Source: Norana najaformis
Lineage: Eukaryota; Annelida; Clitellata; Crassiclitellata; Hormogastridae
Length of the DNA stretch: 64,000 nucleotides
NCBI GenBank assembly: GCA_964023275.1
Contig: OZ029915.1
Coordinates: 38,133,073 to 38,197,072 of the forward strand
Reading direction: 5' to 3'
Position numbers and translations under genes: made by a program
The notes under the pieces: model-generated
The model's input: the letters and a program-made list of their open reading frames with translations, nothing else
The model's database searches: none
What the model was told of the DNA's origin: nothing
Shown: piece after piece, positions 10,700 to 23,236 of the stretch
Layout of the letters: the number at the start of each line of letters is the position of its first letter
Position numbering within the stretch: position 1 is the stretch's first letter

Positions 10700-12170
10700 A
10701 TACGTCTTGTTAATGCAGTTTTCGAGTGCCTCTGAATCTGAGAAAACCACGAAGCCGGACCAGAAGAAAAAGGTCGGGGTCTGTACCTGCAGCCATCGAG
10801 ATGTTCTAGGCTTTCGCTTAGGTTATCTTGGGTAGATGGACGTCCTATTTTCGTGCGCAAAACAGTCTAAAGTGTGCGAGAGTTTCTACCGAAAAAGCTG
10901 TTTTTTGTTGTAGGCCTATACAATGTGGGTTCTGTGAATGCCGATCATAAAATGATCGCAGACTCATCTTCAATAATGAACAGCTGACCAGATCCATGGA
11001 ATCTGAATGTTCTGTGCATAGAAGCATATATACAAACAAAATACATGCGTCGTTTTAAATAAATCATCGAGCACAATAGCAGGCCAACAATTGGACTAAG
11101 GGTGTCAAGAGACGATGGTTCAGAACACATCGCCGATATCGTTTGGTGAAAGTGTACATTTCATATTTGAAAAAATAGCACTGAGATTATTTTAACTATA
11201 ACTCCGAGGGATTTGCAGATTTATATCCTTTTCCAATTCAGCAAAGTATTCCGATTTCCTAACCTAAGGCCTGCACTTGAATATTTTGTAGATTTACCCA
11301 GAGCAATATATTATGTAGGCCTACCTTATCCGCTTGCATTATGTAACTGCACTGTGCCTTACCTCAGTCCGTTGAGAAAATTGGTTTTAACAGGCGATAA
11401 TTGTATCTGGTTATTTTGGACTTACTCGGTTCTCATTTAACTAAAAAAAGCACAAAGGTGATTTTCAGAACTGCTAAAACTTTGAATCGCTGTTACTGCT
11501 AATTTTTCACAATTACATTTAATATCCTAACCCTGGAGAAACGAAACGTACCGAGGATGTTGCTGAAGATGTTTTCAATCTCCGCTAGCGATTGTAACAA
11601 CCAGGCACATCATCACAAAGTTTGCATATTCCTATGTTTGCCATTTACATATTTCAATCTGTAATAAGCCTAAAGCTTTCAGATAAAGCTCGTGGAATGT
11701 CATTAAAAGTGTCACATAGTTATCCTTAGGCCTATCTATAGGCCTACTGATCATGATTGAACGTTTGTAGTTGAAAGTCGAGTCAGAAAGATTAAAATAA
11801 AAAGTTCAAACATGCTGAATGAAATTGAAGAAGTTGCAATGCCCAAAGTTTTAAAGTCTTAATCTTTAGATGAAATTTTAAATGCATGGAGGCCTAAACG
11901 TTGCATCGTGAACTGCGCTGTAAACCGCCATTAATACGAACCGTTACCAAGGAGATTAAAGTGCGTACTTAATGTTTCCATTGTATATGTAGACTATACA
12001 CATGACACACATAGAATCTCTATATACACTTTACGCATGCGCATACGCACGCTTAAGTCACTAAAGTTATATACATAAATAAGAGGCCTAATTGAGACAA
12101 ATCAATTAGGAAAGTCAGTATTCAGTGCAAGACTTTTACACTTACTAAGGGAAAGACGACAATTATAAAT
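10700..12170. other. Intergenic downstream of K2P gene
   Basis: Four TAGGCCTA palindromes (10911, 11316, 11727, 11739). No gene and no clear K2P poly(A) signal found. Confidence 0.55.
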
Positions 12171-12173
12171 TCT

Positions 12174-12262
12174 AAGTAAGTCAGTCAGTAAGTAATGCAG
12201 TTGTTAACACGCCATATGTCCATAGGGTGAAAGAGGAATCGCAGGTAGTCTAGGAAGTCATT
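12174..12262 (+). repeat. Family D dispersed repeat
   Basis: AAGTCAGTCAGTAAGTAATG, GTTAACACGCCATATGTCCA, GAGGAATCGCAGGTAGTC. It ends about 165 bp downstream of the K2P stop codon. Confidence 0.7.
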
Positions 12263-12426
12263 ATGAAATTGTAGATTGTTTGCAAAAGTTATGGAAAACC
12301 GAAAGCTAGAGATTGCACAACGCAGCTTTTCTAAGCAGACGAAAAGCCTCCAGGGCCACTTCAACCCCCCCCCCCACCGTAACATCTCACTGTAAATGTA
12401 AATGTAATACCTAACATAGATCTACC

Positions 12427-13259
12427 CTAACGATGGTCTTTGCCGTGTGCTTGCTTTTTCGCGATGTTCTTGACGCAGTTTTCATCAGAGGCGACGAGTC
12501 CGATCTTTTTGCCGATTCTTCTAAAGATGCCCCGCGCTTCCTCCTGCATCAGGTCGAAGCACATGGCCAGCAGAGCGAGACCAAAAATCAAGTAGAGCGA
12601 GCAGAGTATCAGCTTCTCCTGCGACGACGACGGATCAAGGCTCGAGCCGGGAACAAAGTCACCAAAACCGATCGTCGAGAGCGTGATGAAACAGAAGTAG
12701 GATCCGATCAGGAAGTTCCACTCATCCTCCCACAGTCCGAACATGATGGCGCCGAGTGCGATGTAGCCGCAGATCAGCAGCAGACTGATGTAGATGGGAA
12801 CGTGGACCATTCGGTTGTCGTCCGTGAAGAGGGCGTTGCGTATTCCACGCCTCCACTGAACGACGATCGCGTACGGTCGCTGAAGTCTCTGCTGAACACT
12901 ATTAGCCGTTCTGTCTGTCCCGTTCGTTTCGTTGGCCTCCATCTCCAGTTGTTCCAGTCTGCCACCGTTCGAGCGGTTGCTGCTGCTGCCGCCGCTGCTG
13001 CTGAGCTCGGGCTTTGGATGCATGGAGGAGGAGCGCTGCTTGACGACGGTCGTCTTGAGGTTGTCGCCCATCATTCGGCGTCGCTGGCAGAGGACGCAGC
13101 ACAGACCGCAGAAGATGTTCTTGTAGAAGAAGCGGAACACGGTAGCCATAAATCCACCCATGTGAGTTATGGACAGCAGCGTCAGAGGAATGCCGACCAG
13201 AGCGTAGAGCATCGTCGCTATGCGACCAAAATCTGTCTTCGGTGCAATATGGCCGTAAC
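12427..13259 (-). CDS. K2P channel exon 2 (GYG filter to C-terminus)
   Basis: Starts after the acceptor TTTTTTGGCAG (minus strand) and continues YGHIAPKT, M2, the cytoplasmic loop, M3, P2 and M4 to the stop at 12427. A CAG/GGC-rich stretch near 12975-13010 encodes a poly-serine/glycine run in the M2-M3 loop. The plus strand across this exon is also open for 303 codons, a shadow of codon bias rather than a gene. Confidence 0.93.
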
Positions 13260-15097
13260 CTGCCAAAAAAGTATCCAGCTTTTGAAACACGCTGTCATAT
13301 ATGTCTTTCGATGTCTGTATATGCGTGCGTGTTGGGTATTGTGAGCACACGTCCGTACTGTGGCCTTGCAGGTCTGAGTGTGCACTGTGTAGTTCCTGTA
13401 TCCCTTGGGAAGGTCGCTGTACATGAGCTTTGGGCTTTAAGCATGGATAAAATGGCGATGATTTAATTATAAATGTAACAGAAATAGATCGAGAGTTCCT
13501 TGGTCTTGTCTGACTGATTTGACATCATCAGTGGGTGCTGCATCGCGACTAGCGCATACATAAGCAAATGGGTAGAGCTAAATAAAGGACACCTGTCGCT
13601 GTTCGTCCTCTTCGACTCAGCTTGGTCCAGGAACTCTTGACATTGTGCCAACTGTTAACTCCTCATCGGGCTCTGTCGGTTGGGCTCTTCGTGTGTGCGG
13701 GGCCTCGCTAGTGATGGCTTCTGGTTATCTGATCATTGTTTCCTTAATGACAAACGTTTTGTTCTTACTGGTTTTAACATCAGTAGGCTAGCGTAGGCGG
13801 CGCTTCCGTGAGGTAATCAAAAGGCGCTATATCAGATGTCTGGAAAAAACTAATAACTTAAATAATTTACAGGTTATATGGACATATTGCGTATATAGAC
13901 CTATATAGGTCTACATAGGTGTATATATGTATGATACATTACTGCATAGTTTGTATATATATATAATATATATATAGGCCTATATATATAGACCTATATG
14001 TTTATTCCTATATAACATTTGAGCGATACTACATGCAGATAATATACAAGGATCATCTCTTCCCTCTGTGCACAAGTAACCATAAAATATGTATTAAGGC
14101 TATATCGAAATTAAGGTTAATATCATACACGAGAGCAAGGCATAGGCTGTAGGCCATTGATCCACGCTATATATGACCACATTTGTATGTAGCTTACCTG
14201 TCGGGTATTTTAAGCGTGATCCTTCAGCATGGCTATTATTACTATCATTATTATCATGTGAATTATGTATGACATCTGAAGAATTTTTAATATTTTGTTT
14301 TCCATGCATTATTTGTCCTTTATTTTGTCTCCATGAATATGCCTTGTCATATTATTACAGCTACCACTCATTGTGCATGAGACCTAATCGTCATTATTCT
14401 GCTTTAGACATGGCATCTCTAGTCATGACCTTATTATTCCCGCAAGCTGGTAATTGCGCTTGCCGGTAGGCCTATGTAGGTCTTGTGGTCAGGCCTTTAC
14501 GACGTTTGTTTATGACGAGATGCGCAAAAGAATTTAGGAGTTGAAATGATTAAGCCCCGCGGGGCCCTAGACAGTGAATAAGGCGGGCCTTCTGTACCAG
14601 ATTTTATGTGAAGCTGGAAAATGATGATTTTACCGATTCACATTATGTTCGAGATATATAACGACACTCAAACTACAGAATTCATTATGATTTATTGTGT
14701 GGGCATCTATGCTTGCTAATTGCATAGCCCAACATATAGCCTAGTTATTACAGTTTTATTTTCATATATTATATAGCGGCATCACTTTTGAAAAGCATCG
14801 TTCGTTGGCGCTAAGCAATACTGTTCTAATATATATACTCAAGGTGGCAAAACAGTAATCGTGTTAGGGAATATTCTCCAAACGTGCAGACCTCGCGCTA
14901 CGGCAGGGGCACGGCAGCCGATTGGTTAGAGCGCTTGTCTTATAACACGGAGAGTACGGGTTCGAGCCTCCTCCCCGAGACGATTACTGTGTAGGGACCT
15001 TGAGCAGGCCCTTCAATCACAATTGCTTTGCGCCTCAGATTCAGATTTACTGACCTTGCGCGCGTAATAAATAAAAATAATAATAGTAACAATAACA

Positions 15098-15181
<84 letters not shown>

Positions 15182-18100
15182 GGCGGGCCCTAAGTATTCT
15201 GCACGGTGTCAGAAATCTGTAGAGACTATGCATTAGGCCCGGTGTATTATGCTAGAGCTCTTCAAAGATTAGTATATGAAAGAGACACAGGAAGGAAGAA
15301 AGGAGGGGGGAGAGAGACGAGAGAGAAAGAATGAGAAACGAGAGACAGAAAAGACAAAGAGTTATTGGGGGCCATTTCATGCGTGATGAGTTCGCTGCCG
15401 TTCAATCTGCCTTTTCCCACAATCAGTTATGCCGACTGTTGTCAAAATATTTGTGTTTCGATCAAAAGCAGACTGAATTAATAATCAGTAGATCTTGGGC
15501 GTCTGAAACGCGTACTTTCTCAGGCGTCTATTATTACCATATTCGAATTTACAGACGGAATCGTTGCCAGCAGCATCTCTGCAGTTCGGCATGGCCATAT
15601 AGGCAGCGTATGCATTAATTCATGACGCAAGGATTGATCCCATAGTATTTGTTTTCCAACGGACCCGAGGTGAACCACTGGCCGTTGATATCAACATCTG
15701 TTTGTACCTGAAAGCTGCATGGGCGCTGGCAGCCGGTGTCTGTCCATGTCTCTGGACAGCGCTGCAGCTATTTGTTGCTGCGCCATTCCCAAGGCGGACA
15801 CCACAGCCACAGTAATTTCGCAATATTGTCGCCGGCCGTCGGAAATTTATTTCACTCCCGGTGGTCTTCAGCCTGTGACGAGTTCACCTTGGACGGCCGA
15901 GGTCAGAAGCAGCACTTGTCGTTCACGGCGGCCCATGGACCAAGGGCTACGTACGTGGCCCCGTACACTCGCCCTAAAACAGACGGTTGTGACTGTGCAA
16001 CGTGAAGCACTTACGGTGCCTGTAATCAAATGATCTTCGATCAATTTCAAAGGATGAACTACACCACAAAACGGTTGTCACGGACACAAATAGACGACGC
16101 CGAAGATGATAAGTGCAAGAATGACGACGGCGATCGAAAATATCAAATTGACCAAGGGGTCCCTTTCGCTGGCAGACATTGGCATGGACCTAGGCACGGA
16201 TGGATGGACTTGGGTTTCGCTTGATATACAAAGGACCATTACACGCCTTTTCACTTAGGCCCTTAGCGGCGCACGAAAGCAGATCGATCGATCGATTGGT
16301 CTCAACTGAAATCATGTTACTATTCACCGTCAGGTTGATATAGGCTACACTGCCAAACTTACTCTTTCATATCATGGCATTTCAATCATATGTTTCTGCA
16401 CATCTGGTATTTTAACAATTTAAACTGTTTATTTGACATTCAGATATCAACATAAGCATTTTAACATTGCTATGTAATTGTCTGCCAAAGTATCAGAGCC
16501 AGACTGCAAGAGCCACCCACCATCGAATGGCTACAGCACCATTAGCCAGAATGGAATAAACGTTTAGCCAGAAAAACTAAGACAGAATAGGGACCTCGCG
16601 AATAACCCTGCCTATGCTGCCAATGTTTCAATGTATAGATCTACAAGCCATATTAACAAGATTCTTAAAGATAAGCCAGCGTCAAGTAGAGAACAGCGGT
16701 ATTGTATAGGGCCCTATATATAAATCCATCGTTCAGTGTGCTCATATCTCATGCGACCGACCGAGTCCTGCGACGATATTAGCCTTCATTCTCCATTCGT
16801 CTAATGAATCGAGTGGCCTTGGAGATTCCACAACAGCAACGGTTCCTTGTTTCATGACCAAACATTCCGATATTATGCAGCTGTTAAATGTTCCGATCAA
16901 GAGATTCCACAACAGCAACGGTTCCCTGTTATAGGACATGCTATGACCAATCATTCCATATCGTGCACTTAGATTTCTTCAGCTGTTAAATGTTCAGATC
17001 AACAGAATCTCGGTCTTGACAGAAGTCATAGCTTGATTACGATCACCTGCCGTTCAAACTCTTTAGATACACGCCCATGGCAAGACAGCAGAAATAATAT
17101 GAACTATCATAAAATGTATAAACCAGACACGCCTGTCCCCTTGCAAAAAGAGCTGTAATTTGTTGTTTATGACTGTGTGCTGCGTGCTTTCGAGATTAAC
17201 AACGCCAACATGCATTCCAGTCAAAATATCAGATGCCAAACCTCGAAGGACTGTTAGCTTAACGCAATCTATATTGCGATCAGGTGGCGCCCTAATGCAT
17301 GTTCTCCTGAAGACACTGGTCGCTATGCAATTTCGTAGACGCTGATAATCGCGTGTAGTGCCGCTGTTGAGAACTGGACACGACCTCTCGGCTGCCAGAT
17401 CTGTCGAGAAATTGATCAACAAATCAGCAGCGTGAACCAAAACTATGTGTACTACAGGAAGTTGCGTCATCTTTACTGCGTCATTAGTCAGTCCGTAGGC
17501 CGACATGAAACGGACCATTTCTCCGCCATTATTGTCTTGCTGTCCTTTATTTACGCACGTACAGAATAGAATTTGGCAAATAATTAACCCCTGTCCAATT
17601 CCGAGATAGCTAGTTACTGTGATTTTGAACGTGGATGTTCGCATACCATTTGGCGAAGGTAGCCTCGTTCGATAAGACTTTCGTTTCTGCATTTGATAAG
17701 CCTATTGTTCGAGTCATTTTTGGGTCGACCCCGAAGTTCAAGTTCCCGAAACTCCTAAACCCAAGACGTTTCGTCACCTAGAAACTCGATCAAAGTTTAA
17801 GCTAAACAGTCCAGTGCTGTCGCAATTGCAGTGTCTTCTATTATCCACGTCATCGTCTATGGCCTCTACATTATTTTACAACTTCTAAAATTAGCCTTAT
17901 CGCATTAATTTTTTTGTCTAGTGATAGAGATAGAAGGGTGCAATTTCTTGGGAAGGGAAATTTGCCTCTCATTGATTCAGACAATCTACACTACGAAATT
18001 TCCCTGTTCACTTTTCTCCAGAGCATAAGAATCTTCCTGCACACTACTTTCATCCACAGATCGCATACTGATAGACCGTAAACAATGCTAAATTCATCAA

Positions 18101-21100
18101 AAGAATATGCTAAGAAGCAGATAGCTATATAAAAAAAATATATATGTATATATCTGAGCCCACGATAAATATAGACTGTGCCTTACAGCCTACTGCCCCG
18201 CTACGATGCGTATGAGAAACTTGTGTCTCCGCGTGTTTTATATGGCTGAAAGAGTACAATAGCTGGCTGATTCAATGCATATTATGAAGCAATATGCGGA
18301 GCTGTTCACAGCTAGCAGCTTTAATAAACTTTATGATCTTATGACATTTCTAACATCAACGCGGTTTATGCAGACAGCGCCACTGATGAGTTTACCTTGA
18401 AGTGGCGCTATACAAATTTTAAATTACAATTACAATTTAATATGTTCATGAAATAGCTGGCATTAATGTATACACAAAGACTGAAAGTGTCTTGAAGTCT
18501 TCTTGAACAGAATAATGTCTGTACCTTATGTTCATGTAACTGTGGTGTTTACAAGGAAACATATTTAGCTCGAGAGACGAGTTTGACTGGTACACGTAGT
18601 CTCTGTACTTCTAGGTTGTCTCCAAAGTCTGAATCTGTTAGATACCCACGCATTTTCATACCTTGATCATTGGGCTAATCAAACTTGAAATCGTTGTGTT
18701 TTAACATCTCCACCTCTCTGGACCTCGTACCGACAGGGTATAATTATTTCCAGTTGCGTGCCTAAAGTTGTTTACTATAGGCCTAAGGCTGTCTTCAGAT
18801 CCAGTCTGCCTACAAACTGACATAAAACTGAAAGTATCGTCTTATGCACCGTTTTGCCTTATTTGTTTTCTATTTGTAACACCAAAAACATTTGCACTAA
18901 AGACTTTTACATGTTAAGTAATGGCGATGAAAGTCATAGAACAGAGGCATTGTTATCGTGTTAATATCGCTGTTGATGTTAGCTGATGCTCTATCGAGCG
19001 CTTGCCTTTCCTGAACAACAACGGAATCTATGTTCAGTAACGACTTGTTGTTCAAGACGCCACATTACATTAGAGTTCCCTACTATAAGTGTATGCCAAC
19101 CTTTTAAAGCGATACAGTTTCATCGGCATTCGATCCACGTGAACAGACTCTGCGCCTACAGCCATGTCCAGTTTCCGTTGCATAAACAACTCGAGGGCAA
19201 TTGCAACCTAAGCATGGTATTATACCATAGGATAAGTGAAGGACAGGGCGAGAAAGAGTGAAGTGAAGCGAATGATGCACATGGACCAATAAATGTAGCT
19301 AGGCCACAGCATCATCGATGTTATGCTATACGAAGGATCTTTGAGACGCTGTGATGCATCCACAAAATTTGAGCTCTTCCCCCGCAATCAACAGCGGTTC
19401 AGATTCGAGTCCGTGTTGGTGACCGAGACTTGAGGAAGATGTTTTACTTGTATGCTGTTGCTGCTAAAACAACCTGAGTAGTCTCTGAATGAGTATGCGG
19501 CACTTTATTGACTAGTACCTATTTATTCAGGTAAGCTTAAGCTTAAGCCCTTTAGATGTTGTAGTTCAGTATGCGGAGTTTAACTTTAAACATAATCATC
19601 ATTATCCTAACACATCGATGGTGTAACGCCAAAAACATTTGCACTAAAGACTTTTTACATCGGAAGTAACGGCGATGAAAGTCATAGAACAGTGGCATTG
19701 TTATCATATTAGTTATCGTAGAAGCCAGGTTGAGATGGTACGGTCATGTGATGTGGAGAGAAGAGGAAAACTGCATTAAAAGAATTATGACAGCAGAGGT
19801 TTACGGAAGCCGCAGTCGTGGTCGACAAAAGAAGAGATGGGGAGACATGATTCAGCAAGACCTAGAGCTCCTCAGATTGAGGAAAGCAGATACGGAAGAC
19901 AGAAACAAATGGAAAAGAAGGATTCGTGTGGCTGACCCCTCTCCTAGGAGGGATTAATTCGAGCCAGAAGAAAGAAGAATCGATGGTGGTCTATCAAAAT
20001 CGAAATTACAAAGGCCACTCAAAATGCAGCGTAACTGAAAGGTAAACACAACGTTAAGTAAAAATGGAAGTGTTTAAGGCAAAGAGTCAGGAAAGAAGTG
20101 ATTTATGAATGTCTCCACGTGACAACTGATCACAGCTATGATGCGGTGAGAAGGAAGAGCCATCTATTGGCAGAACCGAAATGTACTGAGAAATGTATTT
20201 TCGAGTGTCTGAACCAGTAGGGGAGAGTTTAATTCGTCCGCAGACAAATTGCACTATGAACACAGTTGAAGCACAGTTTGCTTGACTGCAGTCTGTCATT
20301 GCCACTGAATTGTGATCTGCGTGCTACTATTTCCAACATGCCCCGCGAATCAAAAGACCCACTTCCGCCTCAGGCGTCACTTCCGGATACGGCGACCATT
20401 ACGCCATCTATAGACGGTTAGGTGCCTCTGCCAGAGATGGTTTGATTGACTCAGAGTCTTGCGACTCTACTGCCTATCGTCGCCTAATTGATTTAAAGAG
20501 ATAGCGTCGATTCCTGTTAATTATATCAATCACCTCCACCACCTCCTCTTTCTCCGCTTCTGCTGGGGCTTCATTTTCAGGCGACCAGTCGTGATACTAG
20601 TGGACCTGGAATTGGACGGCCGTCTTAACTGAGGTTCAGGCCTCCACCCATTCCTTGCTTCTTATCCATGCAAGGGATCCCGTTGTGTAGACAATTCCAA
20701 ACAAATATAAATGACGGAGTCTCCGTCTTTGTGGTAATTCTTGGTGGCGTCATTCGTGAAACAGCCTCATAAACACACGAGAGAGAGAAAAGGAAACAGA
20801 CAAAGATAGACAGAAGGAGAGGAAGCCAGGGAGTCAGACAGGCAGGAATGCAGAGAGGGGGAAGGACACTTGGAGGGTAGGAAGAACAGAAGAGTTCTCG
20901 AGCTTACGGGGAATAACGGACGGGCTTCGTCTTGAGAGTAATTCCACGAAAGGGCCTAGATAGAAAGATGCCGTCATAGGTCAGTGTGAGGGTGAGTGAA
21001 AGAGTAAAGCGAAGTAATGGACTCATTTCATGACGAGAAAGAACTCCAGCCCCGCCCAAGGCACGACGCAATTTGCGATTCGTGCCGACAGTCAAAGTCG

Positions 21101-21666
21101 TTTGGAAGCACCAATCGGCTCCTTCCCCTTCCTTTATGTGTGTGCATGCACGTGTTCATGACTCTGTGTTGCACGCTAGGCTGCGTTTACGCATGAATGC
21201 ATTTTGCTTCTTTCCATGCGTGAATATAGGTATGCATGCAAGTGTATATGTTTGTATATATGTGTGTATGTATTTGTGTATGCATGCATACATGCATTCA
21301 TGCACAGGCCTACATGCATTCATGCATACAAACATACACACATGTTGCCACTTACGAGTTTAGTTGTTTATTTCTACTAGTGCTTTTCAGTGTATTTAAC
21401 TGAATTTAAAAAGTGCATTACAAGAATTCAGTCTATTCAGCCGCGTCATGTTGTATTCAGCCGAGTAAGTCATTCTCCCTGAAAATTACTTTGCTCAGCG
21501 ACTGCTCGCAGTTTACTGCTAGAGCGCCCAAGATTGGCTCAGGATTATCTGTATGCGGGATAATTTACAGTGGCTGTCAAGAACGGAATGTACAGCTCGC
21601 ATGTAATTCTGAAAGAACTGCTCACTATTCTATCTGGTGCAGTGAGCCGTCAACTGATTTATCCCT

Positions 21667-21702
<36 letters not shown>

Positions 21703-23236
21703 AAGGTCATTTCGTTCCGCTTGACGAGATGAGTTTATTGCTCTTGAATGCAGACCATCCGCGGGAGATTATATTGTCCACAGATCAACGCCAAAGAAAT
21801 ACTTTCTTCGTCTTAAGCCGTTGTTTTCGATAATATAATGTGACAATATCGTTTCAGAGACCATATTCGTTTCCTTCAAGAGACGCTAGATCACTGAGGC
21901 AGTGAATTCACTGGACGATTACTCAGGACGAAGAATGTTGACGCCACATTTGCATTTACACTTCCTTAAAGACTATAGCAGCTACAGGAGATTTTGAGGT
22001 CATTGAGGCAAAATAAATGTTCAATATTAACAACAACAACAACAACAACAGTAATAATGATGATTTTCTAGAATTCTATATCTGTGTACAATTAGTCTGT
22101 TTATCAAATCCCGGGAGATCATATACTGTAGAAATATAAAATAATAATAGCAATAAATTAGTTGCAAACTACATACATCCATACACACATCGTAACGGCG
22201 TATAGGAGAGGATCGAGTTAGTTAAATAGTTGTACGCCTACTGTACATTTTAGCGGGAAAACCGACCTTAAAACAGATGTCGTGTTTAATTTGGCTCAGA
22301 CTGGATTTTGGTTTTGGTCCTGCGTGCCTGTTTTTTTGGCTTGTCTCTAACGGTCAGTCGTGTTTAAGTCTCCCTGCGTGGATGACTTGTTTGGTTCTAC
22401 TAAGGCGTTTCGCCGTTTTGGTTCTTTCTAAGCCGTTTTTCGTCACCGTCTGTTGGTGGACTTGGTATTTTTCCTCTTTTTGCTGGTTTTGTCGCCGCTT
22501 GAGGTCGACATCTTGTTTCTAAGTGAGTCATGTCATGCTTCTAAACAGCTTAGAAAATAAAACATTTTGACCTAAAACTGATGTATTATTCCGAATCCCA
22601 AGACAACCTGTAACAACAAAAATTTATCTTACCGACTGTCGTAATAACAGTTGCCGAGTAGAGCATTGCGCCGGCGAAACTCCACTGGAGTGCGGTCTCT
22701 CCGTCTCCTTTTCCATCCCATCCGTGATATTTGGTGGCTTCGAAGACCTCTTTCGTGTAGTTGTTGACCACTTCCTCGGCCACTGCCGTCCAGTTTCTCG
22801 GGTAGAGGACGTTCATGTTTTCCGTGAGATTCCACAGCAGAGCCACGTGCAGCTTGAGCGATGCCTTAACCTCGTGCTTCGTTCGAATCTCCTTCGGCGC
22901 CTCCAGCGAACTGAAGACGAATCCGCCAAAGATCGTGTAGAAGACCATCAGGATCGTCAGGCCAATTGTCGACAGCAGAAACGCAGCGAAACGCTTCCAG
23001 AAGTTGGCACAGTTCTTCCGACGCTGGCGCCATCTTTCGGCGCAGGCCTCAGACGCCTCCTTCTTGGCTTTGGCTGCCTCGATGTCCGTGGATCTAGTGA
23101 CCAGTTCCAGAGGTCTTTCTGAAGAGTTTGATGCTGACTGGATTTCAGAGGATTTGTTATTCGTGCGCGTGCACGGAAGTTTGATTCTACGTCGGTTCTT
23201 CTTAGAGTCGCCTGCAACGGCTCTCGTGTCAGACAT
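12427..23236 (-). CDS. Two-pore domain potassium channel (K2P/KCNK), full two-exon gene
   Basis: Background K+ channel of the plasma membrane; K2P subunits dimerise to form one pore. Model: exon 1 complement(22633..23236), exon 2 complement(12427..13259), 478 aa. The intron (9,373 bp) splits the first glycine codon of the first filter: donor G|GTAAGA and acceptor GGCAG|GT join to TVGYG at residues 200-204. Order: basic N-terminus, M1 about 84-109, extracellular cap loop with sequons NLT, NWT and NYT, P1 with TVGYG, M2 about 212-245, a 100-residue basic/serine-rich cytoplasmic loop, M3 about 352-377, P2 with TIGFGD (397-402), M4 about 416-438, short tail. The second GFG filter is typical of K2P. 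The cap loop has no cysteine. The long M2-M3 loop recalls TRESK (KCNK18) and nematode TWK channels, but I do not assign an orthologue. The ATG at 23236 is the first in frame after an upstream stop; an upstream exon is possible. Confidence 0.93.
14903..15180 (+). mobile_element. tRNA-derived SINE with (AAT)n tail
   Basis: A tRNA-like head carries pol III box A TGGTTAGAGCGC (14923-14934) and box B GGTTCGAGCC (14959-14968), 24 bp apart. It is followed by a conserved body (GGGACCTTGAGCAGGCCCTT, CAATTGCTTTGCGCCTCAG) and an (AAT)n tail at about 15099-15180. The non-tRNA body and tail show that this is a SINE and not a functional tRNA gene. Confidence 0.8.
16821..17007 (+). repeat. Short tandem duplication, unit 80-100 bp
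   Basis: GATTCCACAACAGCAACGGT at 16823 and 16903; GCAGCTGTTAAATGTTCCGA near 16877, with its partner near 16980. Confidence 0.75.
17063..17692 (-). CDS. Unrecognised 209-codon open reading frame in K2P intron
   Basis: ATG-initiated frame on the same strand as the K2P gene. Its length is above what is expected by chance in DNA of this composition. The translation has several cysteines and hydrophobic patches but no domain, signal peptide or repeat that I recognise, and its composition does not look strongly protein-like. It could be an eroded transposon frame or chance. No function is proposed. Confidence 0.15.
   Translation of the reverse strand: MQKRKSYRTRLPSPNGMRTSTFKITVTSYLGIGQGLIICQILFCTCVNKGQQDNNGGEMVRFMSAYGLTNDAVKMTQLPVVHIVLVHAADLLINFSTDLAAERSCPVLNSGTTRDYQRLRNCIATSVFRRTCIRAPPDRNIDCVKLTVLRGLASDILTGMHVGVVNLESTQHTVINNKLQLFLQGDRRVWFIHFMIVHIISAVLPWACI
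18363..18442 (+). repeat. Family E LINE 3' end copy
   Basis: CCACTGATGAGTTTACCTTG followed by AAGTGGCGCTATACAAAT and an AATTACAATTACAATT tail. Nearly the same as 63785-63855. Confidence 0.7.
18875..18968 (+). repeat. Direct repeat, copy 1 (pair 747 bp apart)
   Basis: TGTAACACCAAAAACATTTG, GGCGATGAAAGTCATAGAAC, GGCATTGTTATC. About 90% identical to 19622-19713. Confidence 0.8.
19622..19713 (+). repeat. Direct repeat, copy 2
   Basis: TGTAACGCCAAAAACATTTG, GGCGATGAAAGTCATAGAAC, GGCATTGTTATC. It directly precedes the RTE-type tail at 19715. Confidence 0.8.
19715..19962 (+). mobile_element. RTE-type LINE C-terminal tail
   Basis: The frame at 19730-19957 reads MRWYGHVMWREEENCIKR and SRSRGRQKKRWGDMIQQDLE, ending VADPSPRRD. 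This is the well-known C-terminal tail of many invertebrate LINE reverse transcriptases. Intact over this stretch but 5'-truncated. Confidence 0.8.
21669..21701 (+). repeat. (CT)n microsatellite
   Basis: About 16 CT dinucleotides in a row. Confidence 0.95.
22633..23236 (-). CDS. K2P channel exon 1 (N-terminus, M1, cap, first pore helix)
   Basis: Encodes residues 1-201 plus one base. It contains the arginine/lysine-rich N-terminus, M1 and the P1 helix up to TTV. It ends with the donor GTAAGA (minus strand) at 22632-22627. Reading past the donor gives a run-on that does not continue the channel, which supports the splice. Confidence 0.92.

Larger units (their letters stand above)
13260..22632 (-). 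other. Large K2P intron: contents
   Basis: A 9.4-kb intron, AT-rich, with no other convincing gene. It holds palindromic AT/TAGGCCTA-rich sequence near 13.9 kb, a tRNA-derived SINE with an (AAT)n tail (14.9-15.2 kb), a short tandem repeat at 16.8 kb, an isolated 209-codon open frame at 17.1-17.7 kb, LINE 3' ends at 18.4 and 19.7 kb, and a (CT)n run at 21.67 kb. I see nothing recognisable in 15.2-16.8 kb or in 20.0-21.6 kb. Confidence 0.85.

Noticed and set aside
10405..10860. 151-codon Cys/Tyr/Met-rich protein
   Set aside because: Translation of the ACAT/GCAT array.
12433..13344. 303-codon open frame on the plus strand
   Set aside because: Exact antisense shadow of K2P exon 2; it has no domain and the minus strand gives a textbook channel.
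14923..14968. Functional tRNA gene
   Set aside because: Box A and box B are present, but the body continues into SINE sequence and an (AAT)n tail, and the acceptor stem does not pair convincingly.
14940..15233. Poly-leucine and poly-asparagine proteins
   Set aside because: Translation of the (AAT)n SINE tail.
22277..22522. 81-codon Cys/Trp/Phe-rich frame as a K2P-region gene
   Set aside because: No motif, biased composition from a T/G-rich stretch.
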